Source: Campylobacter concisus
GTDB taxonomy: Bacteria; Campylobacterota; Campylobacteria; Campylobacterales; Campylobacteraceae
Assembly (NCBI RefSeq): GCF_003048775.2
Contig: NZ_CP049272.1
Location: 434,001 to 498,000 of the forward strand
Direction of reading: 5' to 3'
DNA length: 64,000 nucleotides
The translations under genes and the position numbers were made by a program. The notes under the pieces were generated by a model. That model did not search any database. It saw only the letters and a list, made by a program, of their open reading frames with translations, and was not told the origin of the DNA. Position 1 is the first letter of the stretch; each line of letters starts with the position of its first letter. Shown here one piece after another: positions 51,371 to 61,953 of the stretch.

Positions 51371-51379
51371 AGTATCTTG

Positions 51380-53635
51380 TTAGAATCGTCTTCCAATAGT
51401 AAATTCAAATGTATTTGTGTCATCACCCTCTTTAGGTTTAAGAGCTTTTGCAAAGATTAGTTGAAGTGGTCCGATAGGTGTTATCCACTCGATACCAGTA
51501 CCAACTGATGATCTTTTTATCTCATTTAGGCTATTCTCACCGATCATGCCGTAGTCATAAAATACAACACCACGCATTTTGACACGATCTATTATAGGAA
51601 AGCTTATTTCAGCTGAATTATTAAACGAAGTTTCGCCGCCGTATTCGTAGTAGTCGCCATTATATTTTACCTTTGGAGATACGGTTCTGCTCTCGTAACC
51701 ACGTAAGCTTCTTATACCGCCAAGGTAAAGTCTTTCGTTGATCGGAGTATATCCTCTTTCCCAAATTTTGCCAAAGCTAGCTTTATATCTTAAGATAAGA
51801 TCGTAGTCGATGTACTCTCTAAGACCTAGATAGTAGTTAAAATTTGTGCGATTTTTGATAAAGTCTATATCGCCACCAAGCCCAGCTATCTCAAATGATG
51901 TGCTAGCTATGATGCCACGTCTTGGCAAGTAATAATCATCGGTGCTATTATATGTTAAAGCCGGAGTTATAGCGCTTTTTATAGCTTTACCTTCTCTATA
52001 AATTTCTTTTTTGGTTTTTGTGTTGATATCTCTTAGTTCATCATCTTTTAAAGTAATTTTACTTTGCTCAATATTGTAAGTAAGTGATGCGCTTAAATTT
52101 CTAGTTAGTTTTCTACCTAGTGTTGTGCTGAAGCCATAGCTTCTCTCTTTATATGTTCTCCAGTCATAGTCATTTGCGTAAAGTGTCCCACCAAGGCTAT
52201 ACTCTGAGTCAAAAATTCTTGGGTTTGTAAGACTTATCTGACCTGAAAGCTCTCTGTCACTCTTATCTACGCTTACTTGTCCTTGAAGACCAGAGCCAAA
52301 GATATTTGTGTCAGAAAGTGCCGCGTTTAGTAGTAGTCCGTCACTGCTGCCGTATCCGATACCACCGCTTATCGAGCCAGTTGAGGCTTCTTTTACTTTT
52401 ACTTTTAGATCAACTGTATTTTTATCAACCGGATCTTCTTCTATCTCAACATCATCAAAGTAGCTTGTTCTTTTTAATGCATCTTTTGAGTCTTGAAGGT
52501 CAGTTCTACTATATAAATTTCCTTCAGTTAGATAAAGTTCACGTCTTACAACGCGGTCAACAGTCCTATCGTTTCCTGAAATTTGAACATTTCTTATATA
52601 TACTTTTTCGCCAGGATCTACTTCATAATCAATATCGACAGTTTTATTTTCATCAAATTTATCAGTCTTTGGATAGACTTTTACAAACGCATAACCCTTG
52701 TCAGCTACCATATCATCGAGCTTTTTCATATCTTGGCGAAGTCTTGCTGAGTTCATCGTATCACCAGCCTCAAGCCTAAAGTCATCTATAATCTTTTTAG
52801 TGTCAAGATCTAGCTCTTCAGGTGCTGTAATACTTACATTTGAAACCTTATAAGGCTCACCTTCATGAACATAATAAGTAAGATCAGCTGTGTAATTATC
52901 AAACGATGAATTTAAATAAGGTGACGAAATAGTCGCGTCTAAATAGCCTTTTTGGAAATATTTGTCTTGTATTCTTGCTGGATCATTTTCAAGCTCAAAA
53001 AGTTTAACTTTACCGTCATTTCTGCCCCAAAGCCAGCCCATAAATTCTCTACTTTTGTTTGCAACTACTGGCTCAATGTCGTCATAATCAAACTCTTTTG
53101 CACCGACTAAATTTATATTTTTGATTATCATATTTTCGCCGCGGTTTATGTTGAGTGTTATAAAAAGTGAGCTGTCGTTATCTGCAACTGGTTGTTTTTC
53201 TACGTCTACAACGGTATCAAAATAACCCTTTGACTCATAATACTGACGAATTCTCTCTTTAGTTTTTTCTATTGTAAGCTCATCATACATATTGCCTGGT
53301 TTGATGTTGATTAGCGACTCGATCGCAGTTTTATCATTTGTTACGACGCCTTTTAGATCGACCCTAGCAATACTTGGCTTCTCTTTTACAGCTACTAAAA
53401 GATTGCCATTGCCTGTATCTTCTATGTAGATATCGTCGAAATAGTTTTGTTTGTATAAATTTGTGATCGCCTTATCGCTAAGCTTTGGGGTCAGATCCTG
53501 ACCGACTTTTAAGCCCATTATTTGGCTTGCTACTTCAGGCGAAAGGTGAATTAGTCCTTTAAAATTTATTGACTGGATTGTTTGTGCGCTTAGGCCACTG
53601 AAAGCTAATGCTAATAAAAATAATTTCTTTCTCAT
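51380..53635 (-). CDS. bamA: Outer-membrane protein assembly factor BamA
   Basis: BamA inserts beta-barrel proteins into the outer membrane. The 751-residue protein has a signal peptide (KKLFLLALAFSGLSAQ, cleavage near residue 18). About five POTRA domains follow (about 20-395), then a 16-strand barrel from about 410 with GSISGGIGYGSSDGLLL, the lid-lock VRGF-equivalent GGIRSLRGYESR and a C-terminal aromatic residue (FEFTIGRRF). It is transcribed away from tyrA. Confidence 0.97.
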   Translation of the reverse strand: MRKKLFLLALAFSGLSAQTIQSINFKGLIHLSPEVASQIMGLKVGQDLTPKLSDKAITNLYKQNYFDDIYIEDTGNGNLLVAVKEKPSIARVDLKGVVTNDKTAIESLINIKPGNMYDELTIEKTKERIRQYYESKGYFDTVVDVEKQPVADNDSSLFITLNINRGENMIIKNINLVGAKEFDYDDIEPVVANKSREFMGWLWGRNDGKVKLFELENDPARIQDKYFQKGYLDATISSPYLNSSFDNYTADLTYYVHEGEPYKVSNVSITAPEELDLDTKKIIDDFRLEAGDTMNSARLRQDMKKLDDMVADKGYAFVKVYPKTDKFDENKTVDIDYEVDPGEKVYIRNVQISGNDRTVDRVVRRELYLTEGNLYSRTDLQDSKDALKRTSYFDDVEIEEDPVDKNTVDLKVKVKEASTGSISGGIGYGSSDGLLLNAALSDTNIFGSGLQGQVSVDKSDRELSGQISLTNPRIFDSEYSLGGTLYANDYDWRTYKERSYGFSTTLGRKLTRNLSASLTYNIEQSKITLKDDELRDINTKTKKEIYREGKAIKSAITPALTYNSTDDYYLPRRGIIASTSFEIAGLGGDIDFIKNRTNFNYYLGLREYIDYDLILRYKASFGKIWERGYTPINERLYLGGIRSLRGYESRTVSPKVKYNGDYYEYGGETSFNNSAEISFPIIDRVKMRGVVFYDYGMIGENSLNEIKRSSVGTGIEWITPIGPLQLIFAKALKPKEGDDTNTFEFTIGRRF

Positions 53636-53667
53636 TAAATTTAACCTAGAGTTTTAGTATAAGTGCG

Positions 53668-53673
53668 TATAAT
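53668..53673 (+). promoter_or_regulatory. Probable -10 box of tyrA
   Basis: TATAAT lies 52 bases before tyrA in the gap divergent from bamA. AAGG precedes the ATG. Confidence 0.4.
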
Positions 53674-53724
53674 ATCATATTTTATTTTTAATAAATTTAA
53701 ATTTTATAATTTTGAAGGTTTTTT

Positions 53725-54555
53725 ATGAAAATAGGTATCATCGGACTTGGTCTTATGGGCGGCTCGCTTGGTCTTGCACTAAAAGATGAAAAATTAATCT
53801 CTTGTGTTAGTGGATATGACAAAGATGAAAATCATAGCAAAAAGGCCTTAGAGCTTGGCTTGGTGCATGAAATTTTAAGCATTGACGAGATGAAAAAGAA
53901 GTGTGACATCATCTTTTTAGCTGTGCCAGTTGAAGCTATCGTATCAATAGTACAAAATTTAACCGATATTAGCGAAGATACAACTATCATTGATTTTGGC
54001 TCAACCAAACAAAAGATAATAGAAGCTGTGCCAGAAAAAATTCGTAAAAATTTCATCCCAGCTCACCCGATGGCAGGTACTGAGTATTCTGGTCCAGAGG
54101 CTGCTTTTAAATCACTTTACACAGGAGCAACTGTTATCGTTTGTGACTTTGCTGAGAGCGCAGAAAAACATGTAAAAAGAAGCGTGGAGTTATTTTCTTG
54201 CCTTGGCATGAAAATCATTTTTATGAGTGCGAAAGAACATGATCATCATGTTGGTCTTATTTCACATTTGCCTCATGCGATCGCATTTTCTCTTGCGAGT
54301 GGAATTTTAAAAGAAGAGGACAAAAGGCACATCGTAGCACTTGGCGGACCTACATTTAAAGGCATGATACGTGTCGCAAAGAGTTCGCCTTTTATGTGGA
54401 GTGATATTTTTAAGCAAAATAAAAATAATGTTGTTGAAGCTATAAATATGTTTGAAAAAGAGCTAAATTTGTGCAAAGATCTCATAAAAGATGAACGCTG
54501 GGATGAGCTTTTTGCTTGGATGAGCGACGCTAGAGCCGTAAGAGAAATTTTGTAA
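53725..54555 (+). CDS. tyrA: Prephenate dehydrogenase
   Basis: TyrA oxidatively decarboxylates prephenate to 4-hydroxyphenylpyruvate for tyrosine synthesis. The 276-residue protein starts with the NAD-binding motif IGIIGLGLMGGSLGLALK. It has VPVEAIV, IDFGSTKQKI, PAHPMAGTEYSGPEAA and the active-site SHLPHAIAFSLA. No chorismate mutase or ACT domain is fused. NAD+ preference is inferred from the Rossmann motif. Confidence 0.94.
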   Translation: MKIGIIGLGLMGGSLGLALKDEKLISCVSGYDKDENHSKKALELGLVHEILSIDEMKKKCDIIFLAVPVEAIVSIVQNLTDISEDTTIIDFGSTKQKIIEAVPEKIRKNFIPAHPMAGTEYSGPEAAFKSLYTGATVIVCDFAESAEKHVKRSVELFSCLGMKIIFMSAKEHDHHVGLISHLPHAIAFSLASGILKEEDKRHIVALGGPTFKGMIRVAKSSPFMWSDIFKQNKNNVVEAINMFEKELNLCKDLIKDERWDELFAWMSDARAVREIL

Positions 54556-54617
54556 TTAACTAAAAATTTATTGATTTACGTGTAAAATTTTGCAAATTAA
54601 ATTTAAGGTAAAAATAT

Positions 54618-55988
54618 ATGTATAGACGTGGAATTGGCGGTTTTGGTATTGTTGTGCTTTTGCTAATTTTAATCTTAGCCGGTGGTTTTGGCTATGCTTT
54701 GATGTCAAAAGATTTTGAGCGAAATGAACCGATAATTGGTGTTGCTGATAAGGTTTATTGGAATCTTAGAACCCCAATGAATATCAAATTTAAAGACGAT
54801 AGTGGTATAAAATTTGTACGAATTAGTATGAATGATGGGAAAAATGATCTAAATTTGTTAAATCAAATCATACAAAATCCAAGTACTGAGCTTGATGTAA
54901 ATTTAACCTTTCCAAAGACTGGCTTTTTTGCTCAAAAAGATACCTATGAGATGAATATCGAAGCTGTAGATACTAGCAAATGGAGCTTTTTTACTGGCAA
55001 TAAAGCTAGTAAAAAAGTCGAAGTAGTGCTTGATACTTCAAAACCTGATCTTTACGTGCTTTCACAGTCTTATTCTATCTCAAAAGGTGGTAGTGCTGTT
55101 GTGGTCTTTAGAGCAACTGATAATCAGCTAAAAGAGGTCTATGTCCAGACAAATTTTGGTAAGAAATTTAAGGCTGTTCCATTTTATAAAGAGGGCTTTT
55201 ATGCAGCACTTGTTGCTTGGCCAGTTCAGGTTGAAAATTTTAGTGCTGAGGTCATTGCAAGAGACTTTGCAGGCAATGAGAGCAAGTCACATGTTAGATA
55301 TTTTTATGAAAATGTAAAGTATAAAACTTCAACTATTGCATTAAACGATAGATTTTTAGATGGTAAGATAGTTGATTTAACGGATCAATATGCAAAAGAT
55401 CCAAGCGCACTTTCAAGACTTGAAAAGATGAGATTTGTCAATGAAACGCTTAGAAATTCAAACGAAGAAAAAATAACAGCACTTACTACAAATCCTAGTG
55501 ATGAGATGTTAACTAGCTTTAGTGTGACACCATTTTATCCACTAAGAAATGGTAAAAAAGTGGCTGACTTCGCCGATCACCGATACTATACATATAATAA
55601 CGAGCAAGTAAGCGAATCATGGCATATGGGAATAGACTTTGCAAGCGTGGCAGCGGCTCCTATAATAGCTAGTAATGCTGGTCGTGTCGTACTTGCATCT
55701 GAAAATGGAATTTATGGATTAAATATTGTGATCGATCATGGATTTGGGCTTTATTCGCTTTATGGACACTGCTCAAGCACTAGAGTAAAAGAGGGCGATA
55801 TGGTGGCAGCTGGCGATCAAATAGGCACTACTGGAACTAGTGGTCTTGCGCTTGGCGATCACCTTCACTTTGGAATTTTAGTCCAAGGCGAAGAGGTGAG
55901 ACCACAACAATGGATGGACAAAAAGTGGATAAAAGATAATATCACAAGTGTCTTAGATACTGCAAAAGCGATGATAGATAAGAACTAA
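54618..55988 (+). CDS. M23-family peptidoglycan endopeptidase, membrane-anchored
   Basis: This 456-residue protein has an N-terminal membrane anchor (about 9-28), a periplasmic beta-rich region and a C-terminal LytM/M23 zinc peptidase domain (about 340-440). Catalytic motifs are complete: HMGIDFA (zinc His and Asp), GHCSS and HLHFGI. It should cut cross-links in periplasmic peptidoglycan. Homologues in Campylobacter and Helicobacter (Csd/Pgp-type) help shape helical cells, and a role here is inferred. It lies between tyrA and lpxC. Confidence 0.88.
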   Translation: MYRRGIGGFGIVVLLLILILAGGFGYALMSKDFERNEPIIGVADKVYWNLRTPMNIKFKDDSGIKFVRISMNDGKNDLNLLNQIIQNPSTELDVNLTFPKTGFFAQKDTYEMNIEAVDTSKWSFFTGNKASKKVEVVLDTSKPDLYVLSQSYSISKGGSAVVVFRATDNQLKEVYVQTNFGKKFKAVPFYKEGFYAALVAWPVQVENFSAEVIARDFAGNESKSHVRYFYENVKYKTSTIALNDRFLDGKIVDLTDQYAKDPSALSRLEKMRFVNETLRNSNEEKITALTTNPSDEMLTSFSVTPFYPLRNGKKVADFADHRYYTYNNEQVSESWHMGIDFASVAAAPIIASNAGRVVLASENGIYGLNIVIDHGFGLYSLYGHCSSTRVKEGDMVAAGDQIGTTGTSGLALGDHLHFGILVQGEEVRPQQWMDKKWIKDNITSVLDTAKAMIDKN

Positions 55989-56049
55989 AAATTTGCAAAA
56001 TTGATTTTTTAGTGCTATCATAAGCGGATTAAAAATATAAGGAAAATTC

Positions 56050-56934
56050 TTGAAACAAACTACTATCGCAAGACGCGTTGAGACCGTTGGTATAGGGCTT
56101 CATAAAGGTGAGCCGATAAGACTTATACTAGAACCTCTTGATGCAAATTCTGGTATTATTTTGCACCGCGAAGATCTTGGTATTAGTTTTAAAGCTGAAC
56201 CTAAAAATGTGATAAATACGCAGATGGCAACTGTTGTTGGCAATGAAAAGGGCTTTATTAGTACGATTGAGCATCTAATGTCAGCCATAAATGGTTATGG
56301 CATTGATAATATTAGAATCTCTGTTGATGCAAATGAAATTCCAGTCATGGATGGCAGTGCAATAAGCTTTTGCATGCTACTTGATGAAGCTGGCATAAGA
56401 TATCTTGATGCTGGCAAAAAAGTAATTCTTGTTAGGCGCGAAGTTGAAGTCGTTGAGGGTTCTAAATTTGTACGAACTTCACCTTCAAGAAGTCCAAAAT
56501 TTGACTATACGATAAAATTTGATCATCCAGTTATTGGTGAACAAAGATATGTTTTTGATTTTAGTAAAAGCTCTTTTATAAAAAATATAGCTCGTGCTAG
56601 AACTTTTGGCTTTTTGAAAGATTTACAGCGTTTGCAAGCTCAAAATTTAGCCCTTGGTGCATCACTTGATAATGCCGTGGCAATCGATGATACGCATATT
56701 CTAAATCCAGAAGGTTTGAGATTTGAAAATGAGTTTGTAAGGCACAAAATTTTAGATGCGATTGGTGATTTAAGCTTGCTTGGAGCGCCTTTGTTGGGCG
56801 ATTATACAGCATTTGCTGGAAGTCACGATCTAAATCACAAATTAACTCTTGCTTTGATGTCCGATGAGAAAAACTACGAGATCGCAACTCTAAATGGTGA
56901 ACTTCTAAAAGAGTATCAAAAGGTATTTGCATAG
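56050..56934 (+). CDS. lpxC: UDP-3-O-acyl-N-acetylglucosamine deacetylase
   Basis: LpxC performs the committed step of lipid A synthesis, deacetylating UDP-3-O-acyl-GlcNAc. The 294-residue protein begins KQTTIARRVETVGIGLHKGEPI. It has the zinc and catalytic motifs STIEHLMSAINGYGIDN, GSAISF and FVRHKILDAIGDLSLLG (His and Asp), then GSHDLNHKL. The start is TTG after AAGGAAAA. Its TAG overlaps the start region of the TsaB-like gene. Confidence 0.97.
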   Translation: MKQTTIARRVETVGIGLHKGEPIRLILEPLDANSGIILHREDLGISFKAEPKNVINTQMATVVGNEKGFISTIEHLMSAINGYGIDNIRISVDANEIPVMDGSAISFCMLLDEAGIRYLDAGKKVILVRREVEVVEGSKFVRTSPSRSPKFDYTIKFDHPVIGEQRYVFDFSKSSFIKNIARARTFGFLKDLQRLQAQNLALGASLDNAVAIDDTHILNPEGLRFENEFVRHKILDAIGDLSLLGAPLLGDYTAFAGSHDLNHKLTLALMSDEKNYEIATLNGELLKEYQKVFA

Positions 56935-57377
56935 AAAATATTGAAATTTTAGTTGTCTCTTTATCTGCTCCGCTTTTAGTTGGAGTATATAAAGACGGCG
57001 TAAAATTTGATGAAATTACGACTGATGAACATGTCAGTGAAGCTTTGATAAAAATCTTAGAAAATTTATCCTCTAAATTTAATATCACAAAAATTATCTA
57101 TGCAAATACGCCAGGAAGCTTTATGGGGCTAAAGGTGGCCTATGTCATCTTAAAGACTTTCTCTTTAGCAAAGGGTTGCGAATTTTATGCGGTTAGCGGC
57201 TTTAGCTTAAATGGCAGCCAAGCGATCAGAGCAAATAAAAGTTTAAGCTTTGTTTTAAAAGATGGCGAAATTTCACTTGAAAAAGTAGAGCCAGTAGGAT
57301 TTAGATTGCCTTTAAATTTAGATGAATTAAAACTAAATTCAGATACACTTCCAGATTATATCATCCAAGCAGTTTAG
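56931..57377 (+). CDS. TsaB-like protein with no canonical start codon
   Basis: The frame encodes about 148 residues that resemble the N-terminal half of TsaB, the partner of TsaD in making t6A in tRNA: IENIEILVVSLSAPLLVGVYKDG, then ANTPGSFMGLKVAYVILKTFSLAKGCEFYAV. No ATG, GTG or TTG lies between the upstream in-frame stop (56898-56900) and the TTG at 57045, which would delete the conserved start. ATA at 56931, overlapping the lpxC stop and seven bases after AGG, or ATT at 56940, are the likely initiators. The short length, without the second TsaB lobe, matches my memory of Campylobacter homologues. Confidence 0.6.
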   Translation: MENIEILVVSLSAPLLVGVYKDGVKFDEITTDEHVSEALIKILENLSSKFNITKIIYANTPGSFMGLKVAYVILKTFSLAKGCEFYAVSGFSLNGSQAIRANKSLSFVLKDGEISLEKVEPVGFRLPLNLDELKLNSDTLPDYIIQAV

Positions 57378-57385
57378 GAGAAATT

Positions 57386-58270
57386 TTGAATATCTTAGTC
57401 CCTGCAACAAGTGCGAATTTGGGTCCTGGTTTCGATGCTTTGGGGCTTAGTCTGAAGCTTTTTAATAGCGTGAAAATCGAGCCAGCAAAATTTAGCTCAG
57501 TATCGATAAACGGCGAAGGCAGTGGAAGTGTAAATTTAAAGAGAAATAATATATTCTTAAGTATTTTTAATGAAATTTTTTTTGAGCTAACTGGTAAAAA
57601 TGAAAATTTTAGAGTCGTTTTTGAAAATAATATCCCATTTTCAAGGGGGCTTGGCAGTAGCTCCGCTGTTATCGTTGGAGCCATTGCTTCAGCCTACGAA
57701 ATGGCTGGCTTTAAGGCAAGCAAAGAGACAGTTTTAAATAAAGCTATCATCTATGAAACCCATCCTGATAATATCTCGCCAGCAGTTCACGGCGGATTTA
57801 TCAGTGCGATCGTAAAAAATGGTAATGTTTACGCAAATAAAATAAGCTTAAGTGACGAGATAAAAGCAGTAGTTGTTATCCCAAATAAACCAATGAGTAC
57901 ATCCTCGTCAAGACAAATTTTACCAAAGAACTATACGATGAAAGAATGCGTAAATAACTTATCTCATGCCGCTTTTTTAACGTCTTGTTTTTATGAAAAA
58001 AAGTATGATCTCTTAAAAATAGCAAGCAAAGATTTGATGCATGAAGAGCGTAGAATGCACGCTTTAGAAGAACTTTTTGAAGTTAGAAAAGTAGCTTATG
58101 AAAATGGTGCTTTAATGAGCACGCTTTCAGGCTCAGGTTCAAGCTTTTTAAATATCACTTACAAAGATGATGCTAAAAATTTACGAGATATTTTAAAGAG
58201 TAAATTTGGTGATTTTAGGGTTGAGGTTTTTTCATTTGATAACGATGGATACGAAATTACGCAAAGCTAA
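57386..58270 (+). CDS. thrB: Homoserine kinase
   Basis: ThrB phosphorylates homoserine on the way to threonine. The 294-residue GHMP kinase begins NILVPATSANLGPGFDALGLSLKLFN. It has the phosphate-binding loop PFSRGLGSSSAVIVGAI and the C-terminal STLSGSGSSFLNI. The start is TTG with TAGGAG upstream. It competes with MetX for homoserine. thrC is not in this window. Confidence 0.96.
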   Translation: MNILVPATSANLGPGFDALGLSLKLFNSVKIEPAKFSSVSINGEGSGSVNLKRNNIFLSIFNEIFFELTGKNENFRVVFENNIPFSRGLGSSSAVIVGAIASAYEMAGFKASKETVLNKAIIYETHPDNISPAVHGGFISAIVKNGNVYANKISLSDEIKAVVVIPNKPMSTSSSRQILPKNYTMKECVNNLSHAAFLTSCFYEKKYDLLKIASKDLMHEERRMHALEELFEVRKVAYENGALMSTLSGSGSSFLNITYKDDAKNLRDILKSKFGDFRVEVFSFDNDGYEITQS

Positions 58271-58291
58271 AAACAAGTTTAAAAAGATATA

Positions 58292-58546
58292 ATGAACAAA
58301 AATAATCCTGTAAGGACATGTGTCGCTTGTAAAATTAAAATTTCTCAGAGCTTGCTAAAAAGATACCGCTTGGTAGGTAAGAATTTAGAGCATGGCAAAG
58401 GAAATGGTCGTAGCTTTTATCTGTGCGACAAATGTATGCAAAAAGATATAAAAATTTTAAAAAAAATAATTGATAAACAAACTAAAGGTGCTTTTATTTG
58501 TGATGCACCGAAGTTAAAGGAGATACTCTTAAATGAGCAATGTTAG
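58292..58546 (+). CDS. YlxR-type RNA-binding protein (DUF448)
   Basis: This 84-residue protein shows the family start [24 protein letters not shown], then [15 protein letters not shown], with four cysteines as two CxxC pairs. YlxR proteins lie upstream of infB in many bacteria and are linked to translation or RNA metabolism. It overlaps infB by 14 bases, so translation is coupled. Confidence 0.88.
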   Translation: MNKNNPVRTCVACKIKISQSLLKRYRLVGKNLEHGKGNGRSFYLCDKCMQKDIKILKKIIDKQTKGAFICDAPKLKEILLNEQC

Positions 58547-61181
58547 GATTTCAGAGATCGCAAACGAGCTTGGCTATCCAAGTAAAGAGATAGTAGAAAA
58601 AGCTCAAGAGTTAGGATTAAAAGTCAAAACTCACTCAAATGCAGTTAGCCTTGAAGAGGCCGAAGCTATATATGAATATGTTCAAACTGGCGTGATACCA
58701 GATAAATTTAAAAAGAAAAAGAGTGAACCTAAACCAAAAAAAGAGTCTAAAAAAGAAGCAGAAAAAGAGTCAGTAAAAAAAGAAGAAAAACAAAAAAGTG
58801 AACCTAAAAAAGCTACTACTAAAACTGAGTCAAAGTCGGTAAAAGCTGAGCCTAAGAAAGAGGCACAAATTTTAGAAGAAAAACAAAAAATTGAGCCTAA
58901 AAAAGAAGAAATCAAAGTAGAGCAAAAACAAGTCGAAGCTCCAAGACCAAAAGAGAGCTTGGCCGATGTGACTCAAAAAAGACGTGGCCTTGTGATAGTA
59001 AAAAAGAAAAAAGACTATGAAGCGCCAATTGCTACAAAAGAAGAGAAAAAGCCTGAACCAAGCATAGCTAATATAAGCGATTTTAAAAGTATGTTTTCAG
59101 CAAATGATGAAAATTTAGCTAAGAAAAAGAAAAAAGATAAAAAAGTAGTTGTTGCAAGTAAAAAGGATAACACTCAGAAGATGGATCTACTTGGCGGAAG
59201 TGACTTTGGTGACATAGTGCTAGAAGATGAAGATGTAGTTGTTCTTCCTGATTTTAGTTTTAAAACCCCAGCACCAGTACCTGCACAAAAGACAAAACAG
59301 CCAAATGTTATGAGAACTACAGTCAACAACACGATAAATTCATTTGGCGAAGGCGGCATTCAAAGAAGAGCTAGAAAAAAACACAAAAAGCCTGAAAATA
59401 AACAAAACAATGAAGCTGTGACATCTATAAATATTCCAAAAGAAATTCGTGTTTATGAATTTGCTGAAAAGCTAAACAAACAGCCAAGCGAGATTATTGG
59501 TAAGCTTTTTATGCTAGGTATGATGACAACTAAAAATGACTTTTTGGATGAAGATGCGATCGAAATTTTGGCTGATGAGTTTAATGTAGAGGTTAATATC
59601 ATCGACGATCAAAAAGAATTTGACTACGTAGCAGCCTATGAAGAAGAGATAAAAGACGATGAAAATCTCCAGCCAAGAGCACCAGTCATAACCATCATGG
59701 GCCACGTTGATCATGGTAAAACTTCATTACTTGATTACATAAGAAAATCACGTGTAGCAGCAGGAGAGGCTGGTGGTATCACTCAGCATGTTGGTGCTTA
59801 TATGGTAAATAAAAACGGCAAAAACATCACATTTATTGACACTCCAGGTCACGAAGCATTTACTGCTATGCGCGCAAGAGGTGCTGGTGTAACTGATATA
59901 GTTATCATCGTTGTTGCAGCAGATGACGGCGTAAAACCACAAACAAAAGAAGCAGTTAGTCACGCAAAAGCCGCTGGCGTACCGATAATCATCGCTATAA
60001 ATAAAATGGATAAAGAGTCAGCAAATCCTGACCTGGTAAAGACTGGTCTTGCTGAGCTTGATATCATGCCAACAGAGTGGGGCGGAAAGTATGAATTTGT
60101 GCCAATCTCTGCAAAAACAGGCATGGGTATAGATGATTTACTTGAGATCGTACTTTTACAAGCTGACCTTTTGGAGCTAAAAGCAAATCCAAAGGCAAAC
60201 GCAAAAGCAACTGTCATCGAGAGCTCACTTCAAAAAGGCCGTGGCCCAGTAGCTACTATTATCGTTGAAAATGGCACGCTTCATGTTGGAGATACTGTCG
60301 TAGCTGGAGTTGCGTATGGAAAGATAAGAAGCTTACTTGATGACCAAGGTAAGCCTTTGCAAGATATAAAACCAGGCGAATGCGGTGTGATAGTAGGTCT
60401 TAGCGAGATAGCAGAGGCAGGCGAGACATTAATAGGCGTAAAAACTGATAAAGAGGCTCGTGAATACGCGCAGAAAAAGGCTGAATATATCCGCCAAAAA
60501 GAGCTTAGTAAGAGTACAAAAGTTAGTATTGACGAGCTTAGCGCTAAGATTGCTGAGGGTGAGTTAAAGACGCTTCCAGTCATCATCAAAGCTGACGTTG
60601 GTGGTTCACTTGAGGCACTAAAAGCAAGCCTAGAAAAACTAGCAAATGATGAGATCAGAGTAAATGTCATCCACTCTGGTGTTGGTGGCATCACGCAAAG
60701 CGACGTAGCACTTGCTAGTGCGAGCGAAGACTGTATAATCCTTGGTTTCAACATAAGACCAACTGGCGAGATAAAAGAAAAGGCAAAAGAGAGCGGCGTT
60801 GAGATTAAAACTTACAACGTTATTTATAATCTAATCGACGACGTGAAAGCGATCTTGGGCGGACTAATGTCACCGATCATCAGAGAAGAGCAGCTTGGTC
60901 AAGCTCAGGTTCGTCAAGTGATCCATGTGCCAAAAGTTGGAACTATTGCTGGATGTATCGTCACTGAAGGCACGATAAATAGAGGCGCAAAAATTCGCCT
61001 TATTAGAGAAGGTGTGGTCGTTTATGAGGGCTTGGTAAGTTCGCTAAAACGCTTCAAAGATGATGTCAAAGAGGTTGCTAAAGGTTATGAGTGTGGCGTT
61101 GGTATCGAAAATTTCAACGACATTAGAGAAAATGACTATATCGAAAGCTTTAAAGAAGTCAAGGAGAAAGCCACTCTATGA
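58533..61181 (+). CDS. infB: Translation initiation factor IF-2
   Basis: IF-2 brings formyl-Met-tRNA to the 30S subunit and promotes subunit joining. The 882 residues comprise an IF2_N helix-turn region, a long low-complexity Lys/Glu/Pro linker (about 62-150, with repeats of EPKKE type), a second IF2_N domain (about 300-350) and the G domain with GHVDHGKT (about 391), [12 protein letters not shown] and SAKTG. Beta-barrel and C-terminal fMet-tRNA-binding domains follow. It overlaps ylxR and rbfA. Confidence 0.98.
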   Translation: MSNVRISEIANELGYPSKEIVEKAQELGLKVKTHSNAVSLEEAEAIYEYVQTGVIPDKFKKKKSEPKPKKESKKEAEKESVKKEEKQKSEPKKATTKTESKSVKAEPKKEAQILEEKQKIEPKKEEIKVEQKQVEAPRPKESLADVTQKRRGLVIVKKKKDYEAPIATKEEKKPEPSIANISDFKSMFSANDENLAKKKKKDKKVVVASKKDNTQKMDLLGGSDFGDIVLEDEDVVVLPDFSFKTPAPVPAQKTKQPNVMRTTVNNTINSFGEGGIQRRARKKHKKPENKQNNEAVTSINIPKEIRVYEFAEKLNKQPSEIIGKLFMLGMMTTKNDFLDEDAIEILADEFNVEVNIIDDQKEFDYVAAYEEEIKDDENLQPRAPVITIMGHVDHGKTSLLDYIRKSRVAAGEAGGITQHVGAYMVNKNGKNITFIDTPGHEAFTAMRARGAGVTDIVIIVVAADDGVKPQTKEAVSHAKAAGVPIIIAINKMDKESANPDLVKTGLAELDIMPTEWGGKYEFVPISAKTGMGIDDLLEIVLLQADLLELKANPKANAKATVIESSLQKGRGPVATIIVENGTLHVGDTVVAGVAYGKIRSLLDDQGKPLQDIKPGECGVIVGLSEIAEAGETLIGVKTDKEAREYAQKKAEYIRQKELSKSTKVSIDELSAKIAEGELKTLPVIIKADVGGSLEALKASLEKLANDEIRVNVIHSGVGGITQSDVALASASEDCIILGFNIRPTGEIKEKAKESGVEIKTYNVIYNLIDDVKAILGGLMSPIIREEQLGQAQVRQVIHVPKVGTIAGCIVTEGTINRGAKIRLIREGVVVYEGLVSSLKRFKDDVKEVAKGYECGVGIENFNDIRENDYIESFKEVKEKATL

Positions 61182-61543
61182 ACGCTAACGAAATAAAGCG
61201 TATGAGAACAGAGAGCGTGCTAAAAGAGCTCATTCCAGAGGCTTTAGCCACTCTTGAAGATAGCATTTTAAAGGGGCTTTGCGTCACTGACGTCGAGTGT
61301 AAAAAGGGCAGATACGACGCCTTTGTTTATCTTGATAAGATGGCTTTTGACGAGCGTGAACAAGAGTATATTTTGGGGCATTTGAAGCGAGTTTGTAGGC
61401 ATTTGCAAAACCACTGCATGGCAGCTGAGGGCTGGTATAGATGTCCAAATTTTCACTTTAAATTTGACGATAGATTAGAGTATCAAAACCATATGGATAA
61501 GTTGTTTGATAAAATTTCAAAGGATTTAAACAAAAATGGATAA
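61178..61543 (+). CDS. rbfA: Ribosome-binding factor A
   Basis: RbfA matures the 30S subunit at the 5' end of 16S rRNA. The 121-residue KH-fold protein begins [27 protein letters not shown]. It contains [17 protein letters not shown] and ends with [20 protein letters not shown]. It overlaps infB by four bases and rimP by eight, matching the infB-rbfA-rimP order of Campylobacter. Confidence 0.93.
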   Translation: MNANEIKRMRTESVLKELIPEALATLEDSILKGLCVTDVECKKGRYDAFVYLDKMAFDEREQEYILGHLKRVCRHLQNHCMAAEGWYRCPNFHFKFDDRLEYQNHMDKLFDKISKDLNKNG

Positions 61544-61952
61544 TTTAGACAAACTAGTACGCGAATGCGGTGTCGAGCTTTACGATAGCGAGATCGCAAA
61601 TGAAAATGGTAGGGCTATTTTTAGAGTTTATATCACAAAAAATGGCGGAGTGAGCCTTGACGACTGTGAAAAAGTGAGTCGATTGCTCTCGCCTATTTTT
61701 GACGTGACACCGCCAGTTAGCGGGGATTATAACCTCGAAGTTAGTTCACCTGGCCTTGAGAGAAAGCTTAGTAAGCCATCTCATTTTAAATCAAGCATTG
61801 GTGAGCTAGTTAAAATTCAAACCGAGACTGAGAAATTTGCAGGAAGGCTTGTAAAAGCGGACGAAGAGAACATTGCAGTAGAAAACGAAGAGGGAATTTT
61901 TGAGATCAACATCAGTGAGATAAAAAAAGCAAAAACATATTTGGAGTGGTAA
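61536..61952 (+). CDS. rimP: Ribosome maturation factor RimP
   Basis: RimP assists early 30S assembly. The 138-residue protein has the two-domain layout of the family: an alpha/beta N-domain with GVELYDSEIANENGRAIFRVYIT and GGVSLDDCEKVSRLLSPIFD, the signature YNLEVSSPGLERKL, and a small SH3-like C-domain. It overlaps rbfA and is one base away from fhs. Confidence 0.94.
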   Translation: MDNLDKLVRECGVELYDSEIANENGRAIFRVYITKNGGVSLDDCEKVSRLLSPIFDVTPPVSGDYNLEVSSPGLERKLSKPSHFKSSIGELVKIQTETEKFAGRLVKADEENIAVENEEGIFEINISEIKKAKTYLEW

Positions 61953-61953
61953 A

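Noticed and set aside
58735-58960. Lys/Glu repeats in infB as a possible phase-variable or mobile repeat
   Set aside because: Low-complexity linkers of this type are normal in IF-2, and the DNA repeats are imperfect.
60281-60754. 157-residue open frame on the - strand opposite infB
   Set aside because: Complementary-strand shadow of a well-defined IF-2 gene. No domain is recognisable.
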